From positions 248,001 to 312,000 of the forward strand of contig LR590464.1 of the NCBI GenBank assembly GCA_901472455.1: a DNA stretch of 64,000 nt, in the 5' to 3' direction. Below are positions 9,278-20,184 of this stretch, in pieces. The position numbers and the translations under genes were made by a program. Each line of letters starts with the position of its first letter. The stretch's first letter is position 1. The notes under the pieces were generated by a model. That model did not search any database, was not told where the DNA came from, and was given only the letters and a program-made list of their open reading frames with translations. Source of the stretch: Leclercia adecarboxylata (lineage in GTDB: Bacteria; Pseudomonadota; Gammaproteobacteria; Enterobacterales; Enterobacteriaceae).

Positions 9278-10358
9278 ATGCAAGCGGCAACTGTAGTCAT
9301 TAACCGCCGCGCTCTGCGACACAACCTGCAACGCCTGCGTGAACTGGCTCCCGCCAGCAAACTGGTTGCAGTCGTGAAAGCGAACGCTTACGGACACGGT
9401 CTGATCGAGACCGCGCGAACGCTCCCTGATGCAGACGCCTTTGGCGTCGCCCGTCTCGAAGAAGCCCTGCGCCTGCGCGAAGGGGGGATCACCCAGCCGA
9501 TACTGCTGCTCGAAGGCTTCTTTAATGCCGCCGATCTGCCAACCATCGCCGAAAAACAGCTGCATACCGCCGTGCACAACAGAGAGCAGCTCGAGGCGCT
9601 GGAGAACGCGGTACTCAGTGAGCCGGTCACCGTGTGGATGAAGCTCGACACCGGCATGCACCGCCTCGGCGTACGCCCGGAGCAAGCTGAGGCTTTTTAT
9701 CAGCGTTTAAGCCAGTGCCAGAACGTTCGTCAGCCGGTCAATATCGTCAGCCATTTTGCCCGCGCCGATGAGCCGGAATGTGGCGCGACCGAACAGCAGC
9801 TCGATATCTTCAATACCTTCTGTGAAGGCAAGCCGGGCTTACGCTCGATAGCGGCCTCCGGCGGTATTTTGCTGTGGCCGCAGTCCCACTTCGACTGGGC
9901 GCGTCCGGGCATTATTCTGTACGGCGTTTCGCCGCTGGAGGGCAAGCCATGGGGGCCAGACTTCGGTTTTCAGCCGGTGATGTCACTCACTTCCAGCCTG
10001 ATTGCGGTGCGCGAGCACAAAGCCGGTGAACCGGTGGGCTACGGGCGGCACCTGGGTCAGCGAGCGCGACACCCGTCTGGGCGTGGTGGCGATGGGCTAT
10101 GGCGACGGTTACCCGCGCGCGGCCCCATCCGGTACGCCAGTGCTGGTCAATGGCCGCGAAGTGCCTATTGTCGGCCGTGTCGCGATGGACATGATCTGCG
10201 TTGACCTCGGGCCAGAGGCGCAGGAGAAGGCGGGCGATCCGGTGATCCTGTGGGGAGAAGGTTTACCCGTGGAGCAAATCGCGGAAATTACAAAAGTGAG
10301 TGCTTACGAACTTATCACCCGACTGACGTCGCGGGTGGCAATGCACTACCTCGACTGA
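9278..10358 (+). CDS. alr: Alr, alanine racemase (one frameshift)
   Basis: PLP enzyme interconverting L- and D-alanine for peptidoglycan; 359 residues once one base is removed. The PLP lysine is K34 in [10 protein letters not shown]. The second catalytic residue is the tyrosine of P-V-G-Y-G-G-T-W. An extra G in TACGGGCGGC near 10040 switches the frame just after V-G-Y-G; the second frame continues [14 protein letters not shown] to [11 protein letters not shown]. It follows dnaB in the same direction, as in E. coli. Confidence 0.95.
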
Positions 10359-10407
10359 TATCGACTTTCCCTCAATTCTGTGTGAGTGAGAAACCCGCAC
10401 GGACTGC

Positions 10408-10445
10408 TCCCTCTCCCTTAGGGAGAGGGCTGTGGTAAGGGGGAG
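10408..10445. repeat. CTCTCCC palindromic intergenic repeat
   Basis: CCCTCTCCC-TTA-GGGAGAGGG hairpin, one of many copies of this palindrome between genes in the window. It directly abuts the left end of the longer dispersed repeat that follows. Confidence 0.75.
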
Positions 10446-10800
10446 CATGCGACTGAGGTGATTGTTCCGTTCACCTTATGTTCAGCACTTCTTTGTCAGT
10501 CGCGTCACTCGCGAACCTGTTAAGGGGGCTCGCCGCCTCCCTCTTCACAATCCCGGCTCCCGGCCAGGAAAATCGCCGCGTCGCGGTGCACTCAGCTTAT
10601 TCCTTCAGACTTTCGGGTCGGGCACCAGCCAGCATCCCTGCAGGCTATGCCCTCCCGGCGCATCCCTGTGCCTCGCCCCGGCCTTCCGGAAACGCTTCGA
10701 CGATTTTCAGCCGGACCAGGGAGCCGCTATAAGTTATTTATCCTCTTAGAACGCCGACATGGCTTTAAGGGCAATAAAATACTGGGGAGCCCTCGGCCTT
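10437..10800. repeat. Long dispersed repeat, copy A (about 360 bp)
   Basis: Highly similar to 53695-54048. Shared blocks include GTTCCGTTCACCTTA, CACAATCCCGGCTCCCGG, AAAATCGCCGCGTCGCGGT, CTTTCGGGTCGGGCACCAGCC, GCATCCCTGCAGGCTATGCC and GGCCTTCCGGAAACGCTTCG, ending near ACTGGGGAGCCCTC. It has one plus-strand open frame in common with copy B (10478-10732 here), but no known protein family is recognised. It fills the gap between alr and tyrB, so tyrB's promoter must lie in 10800-10940 or within the element. Confidence 0.85.
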
Positions 10801-10940
10801 TTAGAGCCAGGGTGAGGGGAAACAGGCCGCCCGCAGGTTCTGTCGCCCACACCTCATCTTCCTTAACATCCTCTCGATCTTCTGCCGCTTCCGGTTTATT
10901 GTTGAATTCCCTGCCTCATTATTACCCGGAGAACCATCGC

Positions 10941-12135
10941 GTGTTCCAGAAAGTTGACGCCTATGCTGGCGACCCAATCCTCTCCTTAATGGAGCGTTTT
11001 AAAGAAGATCCGCGCGGCGATAAAGTTAACCTCAGCATCGGTCTTTATTACAACGAAGCCGGCATTATTCCGCAGCTGCAGGCGGTGGCCAAAGCCGAAG
11101 AACGTCTGAACGCCACGCCGCACGGCGCCTCGCTCTATCTGCCGATGGAAGGGCTGAACAGCTATCGTCACACCATTGCCCCGCTGCTGTTTGGTGCAGA
11201 CCATCCGGTGCTGGTGGAAAAGCGTGTCGCCACCATCCAGACCCTGGGCGGCTCAGGTGCGCTGAAGGTTGGCGCAGACTTCCTGCACAAATATTTCCCG
11301 GAATCCGGTGTCTGGGTGAGCGACCCTACCTGGGAAAACCACGTCGCCATCTTTGAAGGCGCGGGCTTCACGGTGAACACCTACCCGTGGTTTGACGATC
11401 AGAGCAATGGGGTGCGTGTTGGTGCGTTACTGGAAAAACTGAGCACCTTGCCGGAACGCAGTATCGTGCTGCTGCACCCGTGCTGCCATAACCCGACCGG
11501 TGCCGATCTGACCAACGATCAGTGGGGATGCCGTGATTGAGGTGCTGAAAGCGCGCAACCTGATCCCGTTCCTCGACATTGCCTATCAGGGCTTTGGTGC
11601 CGGGATGGAAGAGGACGCCTATGCCATTCGTGCCATCGCCAGCGCTGGCCTGCCGGCACTGGTCAGCAACTCCTTCTCCAAAATCTTCTCCCTGTATGGC
11701 GAGCGTGTGGGTGGCCTTTCCGTGGTCTGCGAAGACCAGGACGCTGCCGGGCGCGTGCTTGGCCAGTTGAAAGCCACCGTGCGTCGTATCTACTCCAGCC
11801 CGCCAAACTTTGGTGCGCAGGTTGTGGCGACCGTACTGGGCGACGACGCACTCAAAGCCGAGTGGCTGGCGGAAGTGGAAGCGATGCGTACCCGTATCCT
11901 TTCCATGCGTCAGACGCTGGTCGATGTGCTGAAAGAGGCGGTACCGGGGCACAACTTCGACTACCTGCTGCAGCAGCGCGGTATGTTCAGCTACACCGGC
12001 TTCAGCGCGCAGCAGGTGGATCGCCTGCGCGATGAGTTTGGCGTCTACCTGATTGCCAGCGGACGTATGTGCGTGGCAGGCCTGAACAGCAGCAACGTTC
12101 AGCGCGTGGCGCAGGCCTTTGCCGCTGTAATGTAA
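10941..12135 (+). CDS. tyrB: TyrB, aromatic-amino-acid aminotransferase (one frameshift)
   Basis: PLP enzyme for the last step of Tyr, Phe and Leu synthesis; 397 residues, as in E. coli, once one base is removed. The GTG start at 10941 ([14 protein letters not shown]) is the same unusual start used in E. coli, with CGGAGAA upstream. An extra G at 11523-11526 (CAGTGGGGATGCC) breaks the frame at N-D-Q-W / D-A-V-I-E-V-L-K. Visible motifs are [12 protein letters not shown] and the PLP-lysine site [16 protein letters not shown]. In E. coli it is repressed by TyrR; no TyrR box was identified here with confidence. Confidence 0.95.
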
Positions 12136-12330
12136 GTACTTACTCGCGGCCTCCTTGCGTTGACGAAGGGGGCCGCAATCAGGAAACCCCGCGCTGTGAT
12201 ACCCCTCCTTTTATTACGCCTTTAATGAAGAATTTCCTTTCATTCCCCTCCCGCTGCGGTTATTTTCGATGTGTTTTTTGACCATCCGCTCAAAAATAAA
12301 CAATAACGCTTTGAATATTCAGGGGATAAT

Positions 12331-13044
12331 ATGCGCAAGATCACACTGGCGTTCAGCGCTGCCTGCTTATTGCTCTCGCTTAGTCACCCGGTAGTCGCGC
12401 GCCCCTCATCACCCCCACCGTTATATACCGGTACCAACGCTGCCAGACTGGCCGAACAGGAGCCGATCCATTGGGTGTCTGTTACCCAGATAGAAAACAG
12501 CCTGATGGGACGTCCGCCCATGTCGGTGGGATTTGATATTGATGACACCGTCCTGTTCTCCAGCCCGGGCTTCTGGCGGGGTAAAAAGACCTGGTCACCG
12601 CAGAGCGAGGATTACCTGAAAAATCCGGCTTTCTGGCAGCAGATGAACAACGGCTGGGATGAGTTCAGCATTCCGAAAGAGGTGGCCCGCTCGCTGATTG
12701 CCATGCACGTTAAGCGTGGCGACAGGATCTGGTTTATTACCGGGCGTCATCCTACCCGAACCGAAACCGTCACTAAAACCTTGCAGGACGCCTTTCTGAT
12801 CCCCGCCGCGGCCATGAACCCGGTCATTTTTGCCGGTGACACATCGGGCACAAACAACAAAGCGTCGTGGATGGAGCAGAAACAGATCAAGATTTACTAC
12901 GGCGATGCCGATAGCGACATCGCCGCAGCCCGCGAGGCAGGCGCCAGAGGCATCCGGGTGCTGCGCGCCTCCAACTCGACGTACAAACCGCTGCCACAGG
13001 CAGGGGCGTTTGGCGAAGAGGTGATCGTCAATTCAGAATACTGA
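12331..13044 (+). CDS. aphA: AphA, class B acid phosphatase
   Basis: Periplasmic non-specific acid phosphatase/phosphotransferase of the HAD (DDDD) superfamily; 237 residues, intact. The signal peptide [17 protein letters not shown] ends in V-V-A. The nucleophile motif is [15 protein letters not shown]. The second motif is [10 protein letters not shown] and the third [13 protein letters not shown]. The C terminus matches E. coli exactly (E-E-V-I-V-N-S-E-Y). Own promoter region upstream (195 bp). Confidence 0.96.
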   Translation: MRKITLAFSAACLLLSLSHPVVARPSSPPPLYTGTNAARLAEQEPIHWVSVTQIENSLMGRPPMSVGFDIDDTVLFSSPGFWRGKKTWSPQSEDYLKNPAFWQQMNNGWDEFSIPKEVARSLIAMHVKRGDRIWFITGRHPTRTETVTKTLQDAFLIPAAAMNPVIFAGDTSGTNNKASWMEQKQIKIYYGDADSDIAAAREAGARGIRVLRASNSTYKPLPQAGAFGEEVIVNSEY

Positions 13045-13155
13045 GTACCCGGGGCGGAAAAGTCGCTTTTTTAAGCAGATTTACCCGCAACGGGTTTTAC
13101 CTTTCGTCGTATTGCTGCACACTTAGAAGGATTATCCTGTAACACGGAGCAGCAC

Positions 13156-13572
13156 ATGTGGTATCAGCAAACCCTGACCCTGCGCGCCAGGTCTCGTGGT
13201 TTTCACCTGGTGACGGACGAGGTCCTTGGACAGATCCGCGATCTTTCCCGCATCAACGTCGGTTTACTGCATCTTTTGCTGCAACACACGTCAGCCTCTC
13301 TCACGCTCAACGAGAATTGCGATCCCACCGTCCGTTCCGATATGGAGCAGCATTTTCTCAAATCCGTTCCCGACGGTGCCCGCTGGGAACATGATGATGA
13401 GGGGCCAGACGACATGCCTTCCCATATTAAATCCTCCATGCTGGGCGTCTCTCTGCTGCTGCCGGTGAATCATGGCCGCGTGCAGCTGGGCACCTGGCAG
13501 GGGATCTGGCTGGGAGAACATCGTATCCATGGCGGTTCGCGCAAAATTATCGCTACGCTACAAGGGGAATAA
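13156..13572 (+). CDS. yjbQ: YjbQ, UPF0047 family protein
   Basis: 138-residue soluble protein of UPF0047; E. coli YjbQ has weak thiamin-phosphate-synthase-like activity reported but no settled role. Conserved core [16 protein letters not shown] and the C-terminal [16 protein letters not shown]. The histidines in these two blocks form the presumed metal site. Intact. The stop overlaps or adjoins the yjbR start, so the two genes form one operon. Confidence 0.95.
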   Translation: MWYQQTLTLRARSRGFHLVTDEVLGQIRDLSRINVGLLHLLLQHTSASLTLNENCDPTVRSDMEQHFLKSVPDGARWEHDDEGPDDMPSHIKSSMLGVSLLLPVNHGRVQLGTWQGIWLGEHRIHGGSRKIIATLQGE

Positions 13573-13574
13573 TG

Positions 13575-13928
13575 ATGACAATTTCGGAGATACTTCAGTA
13601 CTGCATGAATAAGCCGGGTGCGGAGCAAAGCGTGCACAGTGACTGGAAGGCAACCCAGATTAAAGTCGCAGACGTGCTGTTTGCGATGGTGAAAGATGTG
13701 GAGGGGCGTCCGGCGGCCTCGTTAAAAACCAGCCCGGAACTGGCGGAGCTGCTGCGTCAGCAGCATACCGATGTGCGTCCCAGCCAGCACCTGAATAAAG
13801 CCCACTGGAGCACGGTCTACCTGGATGGGTCGATACCGGATTCGCAGATTTACTACCTGGTGGATGCCTCTTACAAACAGGCGGTGGAACTGCTGCCGGA
13901 GATGACCCGGCAGCAGCTTTCGGTGTAA
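13575..13928 (+). CDS. yjbR: YjbR, MmcQ/YjbR family protein
   Basis: 117-residue protein of the MmcQ/YjbR double-wing fold, proposed to bind DNA or act in stress responses; function unproven. M-T-I-S-E-I-L-Q-Y-C-M at 13575 matches E. coli; an extra ATG directly upstream at 13572 overlaps the yjbQ stop. Core motif H-L-N-K-A-H-W-S-T-V-Y-L-D-G-S-I-P-D. Intact. The stop lies immediately against the uvrA stop with no spacer, so the two convergent genes have no room for a terminator between them. Confidence 0.94.
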   Translation: MTISEILQYCMNKPGAEQSVHSDWKATQIKVADVLFAMVKDVEGRPAASLKTSPELAELLRQQHTDVRPSQHLNKAHWSTVYLDGSIPDSQIYYLVDASYKQAVELLPEMTRQQLSV

Positions 13929-16755
13929 CTACTTCAGAAGAGGCTTAAGGAAGCGGGCCGTGTGTGAGGCTTCGCATTCCGCGACGGTTTCCGGGGTGCC
14001 GGAAACCAGGATTTCGCCGCCGCCGCTGCCGCCTTCCGGGCCGAGATCGACAATCCAGTCCGCGGTTTTAATCACGTCCAGGTTGTGCTCAATCACCACG
14101 ATGGTGTTGCCCTGATCGCGCAGCTGGTGCAGCACGTCGAGTAACTGCTGGATATCGGCAAAGTGCAGACCGGTAGTTGGCTCATCCAGAATGTACAGCG
14201 TCTGACCGGTGCCGCGCTTGGAAAGCTCACGCGCCAGCTTCACGCGCTGCGCTTCACCGCCTGACAGCGTGGTCGCCGACTGGCCCAGACGAATGTAGGT
14301 CAGACCGACATCCATCAGGGTCTGGAGCTTACGCGCCAGCGCCGGAACGGCATCAAAGAACTCACGTGCTTCTTCAATGGTCATATCCAGCACTTCGTGG
14401 ATGGTCTTGCCTTTGTACTTAATTTCCAGCGTTTCGCGGTTATAGCGCTTGCCTTTGCACTGGTCGCACGGCACGTAGATATCCGGCAGGAAGTGCATTT
14501 CGACTTTGATCACCCCATCGCCCTGACACGCTTCGCAGCGACCACCGCGCACGTTAAAGCTGAAACGACCTGGCGTATAGCCGCGCGAACGCGATTCCGG
14601 CACGCCGGCAAAGAGTTCACGTACCGGCGTAAAGACACCGGTATAGGTCGCCGGGTTAGAACGCGGGGTACGACCAATCGGGCTTTGATCGATATCGATC
14701 ACCTTGTCGAAATGCTCCAGACCGGTAACGTCGCGATACGGCGCTGGCTCAGCCAGGGTCGCACCGTTCAACTGCGTCTGAGCAATCGGGAACAGTGTAT
14801 CGTTGATCAGCGTCGATTTACCGGAACCTGACACACCCGTAATACAGGTGAACAGGCCAACCGGCAGGGTCAGCGTGACGTCTTTCAGGTTGTTGCCACG
14901 CGCCCCGGTGAGCTTCAGCACTTTTTCCGGGTTCGCAGGCACGCGCTGTTTCGGCACTTCAATCTTACGCTTGCCGCTCATGTACTGGCCGGTCAGGGAT
15001 TCTGGTACCGCCATAATGGCGTCCAGCGGCCCTTCTGCCACAACCTGACCACCGTGGACGCCAGCCCCCGGGCCGATGTCGATCACGTGGTCGGCCGCAC
15101 GAATGGCATCTTCGTCATGCTCAACCACAATCACCGTGTTACCGAGGTTACGCAGGTGGATCAGCGTGCCGAGCAGGCGTTCGTTGTCGCGCTGGTGCAG
15201 GCCGATGGACGGCTCATCCAGCACGTACATCACCCCGACTAAGCCCGCACCAATCTGGCTCGCCAGACGGATACGCTGCGCTTCGCCGCCGGACAGGGTC
15301 TCTGCCGAGCGGGAGAGGGTCAGGTAGTTCAGGCCGACGTTGACCAGGAACTTGAGGCGATCGCCGATCTCTTTCAGCACTTTCTCGGCAATTTGCGCAC
15401 GCTGGCCGGAGAGCTTCAGGTTGGTGAAGAAGTCCATCGCGTGGCCGATGCTCATGTCCGAGATGGTCGGCAGCGGCGTGTTTTCAACATACACGTGGCG
15501 CGCTTCGCGACGCAGACGGGTGCCGTCACAGGTCGCGCAGGAGCGGTTGCTGATGAACTTCGCCAGCTCTTCACGTACCGCGCTGGATTCCGTCTCTTTG
15601 TAACGGCGCTCCATGTTGTGCAGCACGCCTTCGAACGGATGACGGCGTACCGAGGTATCGCCGCGATCGTTCATGTATTTGAACTCGATGTTCTCTTTCG
15701 CGGAACCGAACAGGATCACCTTGTGCACGGTTGGGCTGAGGCTGCCCCACGGCGCTTCGACGTCGAATTTGTAGTGTTCCGCCAGCGACTTCAGCATCTG
15801 GAAGTAGTAGAAGTTACGCTTATCCCAGCCGCGGATCGCGCCGCCTGCCAGCGACAGCTCCGGGTTCTGGATCACCCGGTCAGGATCGAAATACTGCTGC
15901 ACGCCCAGGCCATCGCAGGTCGGGCACGCGCCCGCCGGGTTGTTGAACGAGAACAGACGCGGTTCCAGCTCGCGCATGCTGTAACCGCACACCGGGCAGG
16001 CAAAGTTAGCCGAGAAGAGCATTTCGTCTGCTTTCGGGTCGTCCATATCGGCAACCACGGCCGTACCGCCGGAGAGATCCAGCGCGGTTTCGAACGACTC
16101 CGCCAGGCGCTGAGTCAGATCGTCACGCACCTTAAAGCGATCGATGACCACTTCAATGGTGTGTTTCTTTTGCAGCTCCAGCTTCGGCGGATCGGAAAGG
16201 ATCGCACACTTCCCCGTCAATACGGGCGCGGATATAGCCCTGGCTTGCCAGGTTTTCCAGCGTTTTGGTGTGCTCGCCTTTACGCTCTTTAATGATTGGT
16301 GCCAGCAGCATCAGTCGTTTGCCTTCCGGCTGCGCCAGCACGTTATCCACCATCTGGCTGACGGTCTGGGCCGCCAGCGGAACATCGTGATCCGGGCAGC
16401 GCGGCTCGCCCACGCGGGCATACAGCAGACGCAGGTAGTCATGGATTTCGGTGATGGTCCCGACGGTGGAGCGCGGGTTATGGGAGGTCGACTTCTGCTC
16501 AATAGAGATGGCCGGCGATAACCCTTCGATATGGTCGACGTCCGGTTTTTCCATCAGCGACAGGAACTGGCGCGCATAAGCAGAGAGCGATTCGACGTAA
16601 CGACGCTGCCCTTCGGCATACAGGGTGTCGAAAGCCAGTGAAGATTTGCCTGAGCCTGAAAGCCCGGTCACGACGATCAGTTTGTCGCGAGGGATGACGA
16701 GGTTGATATTCTTGAGATTGTGGGTGCGGGCGCCCCGAACTTCTATCTTATCCAT
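13929..16755 (-). CDS. uvrA: UvrA, excinuclease ABC subunit A (one frameshift)
   Basis: Damage-recognition ATPase of nucleotide excision repair, about 940 residues. The start [15 protein letters not shown] at 16755 is canonical. First Walker [11 protein letters not shown]; second [10 protein letters not shown]. Zinc modules C-P-V-C-G-Y-S-M and C-E-A-C-Q-G-D-G / C-D-Q-C-K-G. ABC signatures L-S-G-G-E-A-Q-R occur twice. An extra C near 16195 (between V-C-D and L-S-D-P-P-K-L-E-L) shifts the frame. LexA-regulated from the SOS box at 16841, shared with ssb. Confidence 0.97.
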
Positions 16756-16840
16756 TCACCTTTCCCGGTAGGTAGATACACGGAATGCCTGGTTTGTTTG
16801 AAGGACAACCGGCAGAAACGATTAATTATGACACAAATTG

Positions 16841-16860
16841 ACCTGGCTGGATATACAGTA
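16841..16860. promoter_or_regulatory. LexA operator (SOS box) between uvrA and ssb
   Basis: The minus strand reads TACTGTATATCCAGCCAGGT, matching the LexA consensus TACTGTATATATATACAGTA in the CTG-N10-CAG frame (CTGTATATCCAGCCAG) and almost identical to the E. coli uvrA/ssb box. It lies 86 bp upstream of uvrA and 146 bp upstream of ssb and is expected to repress uvrA chiefly, with LexA from the left end of this window's region. Confidence 0.92.
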
Positions 16861-17005
16861 TTGGAATGCAAATTCTGGTGACTTGTGCAACAATGTATCC
16901 TTCGTGAGAACTCTGGAAGATGCTTCGAAACTATCGAAAGACCACGTGGAAATGGTACACTCGCGCGCTACACTCTTTTCAGACAAGTTTTCAGGAGACA
17001 CGATC

Positions 17006-17536
17006 ATGGCCAGCAGAGGCGTAAACAAGGTGATTCTCGTCGGTAATCTGGGCCAGGACCCGGAAGTACGCTATATGCCGAGTGGTGGTGCAGTGGCCAA
17101 CATTACGCTGGCTACTTCCGAATCCTGGCGTGATAAAGCGACCGGCGAGATGAAAGAGCAGACCGAATGGCACCGCGTTGTGCTGTTTGGCAAACTGGCC
17201 GAAGTGGCCGGTGAATATCTGCGTAAAGGCTCCCAGGTCTATATCGAAGGCCAGCTGCGTACCCGTAAATGGACCGATCAGTCCGGCGCAGAAAAATACA
17301 CCACTGAAGTGGTGGTAAACGTCGGCGGCACCATGCAGATGCTGGGTGGCCGTCAGGGCGGTGGCGCACCAGCAGGTGGCGGCCAGCAGCAGCAGGGCGG
17401 TTGGGGTCAGCCTCAGCAGCCTCAGGGCGGCAACCAGTTCAGCGGCGGCGCACAGTCTCGTCCGCAGCAGCAGCCGTCTGCACCAGCGCAGTCTAACGAA
17501 CCGCCAATGGATTTCGACGACGATATCCCGTTCTGA
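17006..17536 (+). CDS. ssb: SSB, single-stranded DNA-binding protein
   Basis: 176-residue tetrameric ssDNA-binding protein of replication and repair. The OB fold starts [21 protein letters not shown] Gly/Gln/Pro-rich linker (about residues 115-165) follows. The conserved acidic tip D-F-D-D-D-I-P-F docks partner proteins. The ATG at 17006 has AGGAGA seven bases upstream; a longer in-frame extension from 16838 overlaps the SOS box and is not coding. Intact. Confidence 0.97.
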   Translation: MASRGVNKVILVGNLGQDPEVRYMPSGGAVANITLATSESWRDKATGEMKEQTEWHRVVLFGKLAEVAGEYLRKGSQVYIEGQLRTRKWTDQSGAEKYTTEVVVNVGGTMQMLGGRQGGGAPAGGGQQQQGGWGQPQQPQGGNQFSGGAQSRPQQQPSAPAQSNEPPMDFDDDIPF

Positions 17537-17563
17537 TAATCAGAACCTGCGTTTCGCAACAAC

Positions 17564-17597
17564 AAAAAACCCAGACCTCGGTCTGGGTTTTTTATTT
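17564..17597 (+). terminator. Rho-independent terminator of ssb
   Basis: AAAAACCCAGACC-TC-GGTCTGGGTTTTTT stem-loop with a T-tail, 25 bases after the ssb stop. Confidence 0.92.
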
Positions 17598-17633
17598 ACA
17601 GTTTTTCTTTTCAGAATGTCTCGCCCACAGGCA

Positions 17634-17915
17634 TCAGGTGTACATCATTGGCCAGTCTGGTGGCGTATGGCTCATCGCCTCGACCATTACCGCTTTAACG
17701 TTATTCCAGATCGCCGCCACATCCAGCAGGGTGATACCCAGCAGGCCGGTGGCAAACCAGCATGCCGCCGCCAGACCCAGACAGGTGCTGATCACCGCCA
17801 GAACGGCGTAATCCGATTTACGAAACTGAATGTTCAGCGTGCTGGCCAGAAACATCAGCACCGCGCTCAACAACTCCCAGCGTGCAAACACAACGCCAGT
17901 GGTAATAGCTGCCAT
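17634..17915 (-). CDS. yjcB: YjcB, small membrane protein
   Basis: 93-residue protein with two or three hydrophobic segments (L-L-S-A-V-L-M-F-L-A-S-T-L-N and V-L-A-V-I-S-T-C-L-G-L-A-A-A-C-W-F), like E. coli YjcB, whose function is unknown. The start at 17915 (M-A-A-I-T-T-G-V-V) gives the E. coli length and ends P-P-D-W-P-M-M-Y-T; an upstream in-frame extension to 17969 is not supported. Intact. Convergent with ssb and divergent from the diguanylate cyclase gene. Confidence 0.88.
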   Translation of the reverse strand: MAAITTGVVFARWELLSAVLMFLASTLNIQFRKSDYAVLAVISTCLGLAAACWFATGLLGITLLDVAAIWNNVKAVMVEAMSHTPPDWPMMYT

Positions 17916-18459
17916 AAAAACGATCCTCAAAGATAACCGCCGCCGGGTAAAGCGCGACGTTGCCCACACACTGTGGCAAACTGGCTATCGGCAGGCTCAG
18001 ACTCACAACAATGAAACAATGTTTCTTGTTACATAAGATGTGTGAACTATATCACATTTGTTCTTTTATTCGCCACTGGGCAAATGCATAAAAATAGCGA
18101 TTTTTAAACCATGCTGTCAGCATGGTTATAACTACTTGAAATATATATTTAGTCTGCCATGCGCTGTATTTATGATAACTTTGCTGATAATTCATCAGGA
18201 TAAGAAAACATGTACAGAGCGAAGGTCGATGTACAATATTTACAGCCTCAGAGGTATGGATTATGCTTCTTCCGGTTGCTTAATATGTTCGTAATAAATA
18301 AATCAGGCTTGAGTTTTTTTTCTGTTTATTCTTTTTTCTTTTAATTTTACACACGCGTCTCTGGAAGATTCTCGGATTCATGTATCTGACTGAATGTCAT
18401 TTCATTCCTGATTAATTCGTTGCGGTATTTCTGTCTCGTTAATGAGCTGCGAATAAACA
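17916..18459. other. AT-rich intergenic region, no gene seen
   Basis: 544 bp between divergent yjcB and the diguanylate cyclase gene, clearly more AT-rich than the flanks. It contains a perfect dyad at 18107-18127 (AACCATGCTG-T-CAGCATGGTT) and several weak short frames without family resemblance. It presumably holds the promoters of both flanking genes. Confidence 0.7.
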
Positions 18460-19846
18460 ATGAAGCAAGTAAATCGAGAAAATATTAATGACAGTACCCG
18501 GGCCTTGCATGCATTAGCTAAATTAATGCCAAAACTATCCTCCCATGCCACCTTAACGTCTTTGCTGGAGACGATAAATTATACCTTTGGCGCCCAGCTC
18601 AGCTGGGTAATGATGCAGGATGAGACGGGCCAGCCGCAGCTGGTCAGTGCCGGTGAGTTAACCTGCCATCCGCTGGAAATTAATGCTTTTCTTGCCAGCC
18701 TGTTATTGCAACGTCATCAGCGTTCATGGCAGACAATCGGCTGGAAAGAGAATACCGGCACGCTGATATTCCCTCCCGGCCATCCGGGACACCATCAATT
18801 ACAGTGCGGGGTGCTGTGTAAAATGGCCCGCATCAGCACGGCTACTTCTTCCTTGGGTTTACGCAGCCGCAAAGCCCCCTCACTGTGCTGAAAGAGGTGG
18901 TAATTATCCTGGTGGAAAAGCTGAAGGATGTTGTCACCGGGCTTGTCGCCGAGAGCGCATGGCAAAAGAGATGCAGCGGATGATCGCCCAGTACAAAACA
19001 CTGTTTGAACGGGCGCCGGTGCTGATGAACTCGTTCGACAGAAATAGCCGCTGCGTGTTGTGGAATGCCGAATGCGAAAAGGTGTTTGGCTGGACGATGG
19101 CGGAGATCAACGCCCATCCCGATCGCTGCGCAGTTTTATCCTGACCCGGAGATGCGTCGCCGGGTGCATGAGTCGGTCAACATCACCCGCTTAACGACAT
19201 GTACGAATGGCACCCGGTGCGCCGGGACGGGATGCAGCTGACGATCCTGTGGTCGAACATTTCCCTGCCGGACGGCTCAATACTCAATATCGGGCTTGAT
19301 ATTACCGCCCGTAAAACGCGGAGCGGCTTCTGGAATGAAGGCCATGACCGACGATCTGACGGGCTGCTTAAATCGTTTTGCCATCCTGCAGCAAATTGCC
19401 GTTGCCCTTGAAGCCAGCCAGCGACAGGAGGCCGACAGCTACTTCTCAGTCCTGATGTTTGACCTGGATTTCTTCAAACAGATTAATGACCAGTGGGGCC
19501 ACCTGGTGGGAGATGCCGCGCTGGTGCACTTCTGTGACTGCCTGCGGGCGCTGATCCCCCCAGATGCAGCGCTGGGCCGGGTGGGTGGAGAAGAATTTTT
19601 ACTGCTGTTGCCGAAGACCCGCAGCGACGCGGCGGTGCAGCTTTCCACCCGTCTCCGCCAGGCGCTGACCGTGACGCCGCTTAACGTGGGCACCCGAATG
19701 CTGACCCTTTCCTTTAGCGCGGGGTGGTGGAGGTGAGCGGCGAACCGCACGATACCTCCTCGCTACTCATTAGCGCAGATAAGGCACTTTACGATGCCAA
19801 ACGCGCGGGAAGAGGAAAAACAATCGTCGCGGTTGATTATTTATAA
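18460..19846 (+). CDS. Diguanylate cyclase with N-terminal sensory region and PAS domain (frameshifted)
   Basis: Predicted to make cyclic di-GMP. ATG 18460 (M-K-Q-V-N-R-E-N-I-N-D). Residues about 1-140 look like a GAF-type sensory region. A PAS domain follows (Y-K-T-L-F-E-R-A-P-V-L-M-N-S-F-D ... G-L-D-I-T-A-R-K). The C-terminal GGDEF domain has D-D-L-T-G-C-L-N-R, M-F-D-L-D-F-F-K-Q-I-N-D and the active-site variant R-V-G-G-E-E-F, which is catalytically competent. No RxxD inhibitory site is seen upstream of it. Frame breaks near 18830, 18950, 19130, 19190, 19315 and 19728 must be bridged to reach the end at V-A-V-D-Y-L. No membrane segments, so cytoplasmic. It is an addition relative to E. coli and sits beside pdeC, an opposing enzyme. 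Confidence 0.8.
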
Positions 19847-20184
19847 ATCACTTTAATCATTATCATGGATAAATAGCACCAAAATCTCATGATGAAGTTG
19901 CGCTTTTTACATGCTGTAGGTAGTTTGAGTTAATCGACGACATTCTGTTGAGTTATCCGGGAGCCTGGCTTTCGACACCGGTAATTATTTTACTTAATAA
20001 CCAGGAAACGAATACTTTCAGTTTGGCTTACGGACAAATATTATCGGCATAACCAAATATTAGGTTATTGGTGTTAAAAGTCAGTTGCTAACTTCGCATG
20101 ATTCATGCAACGTAATCACCTGTTTAGCAAAGCATCCGGCCTTCATGATTACAGGCACATAAAAAGCAGGGATATAGGGCGGAA
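19847..20184. other. Intergenic region before pdeC, no gene seen
   Basis: 338 bp, AT-rich, between the cyclase and the phosphodiesterase genes. No strong terminator, repeat or operator was recognised. It is long enough to hold an independent pdeC promoter. Confidence 0.55.

Noticed and set aside
10478..10732. The open frame in the long dispersed repeat as a protein gene
   Set aside because: It has no recognisable domain and no good ribosome site, and it varies in length between copies. Kept as part of the repeat, with coding status left open.
15393..16292. Long open frame antisense to uvrA (and similar antisense frames in ghxP, actP, phnI and phnJ)
   Set aside because: Each mirrors a well-conserved gene in GC-rich DNA, has no family resemblance and no ribosome site; they are shadows of codon bias.
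16838..17005. Longer SSB starting at 16838
   Set aside because: The extension overlaps the SOS box and is not found in any known SSB; the start at 17006 has a good ribosome site.
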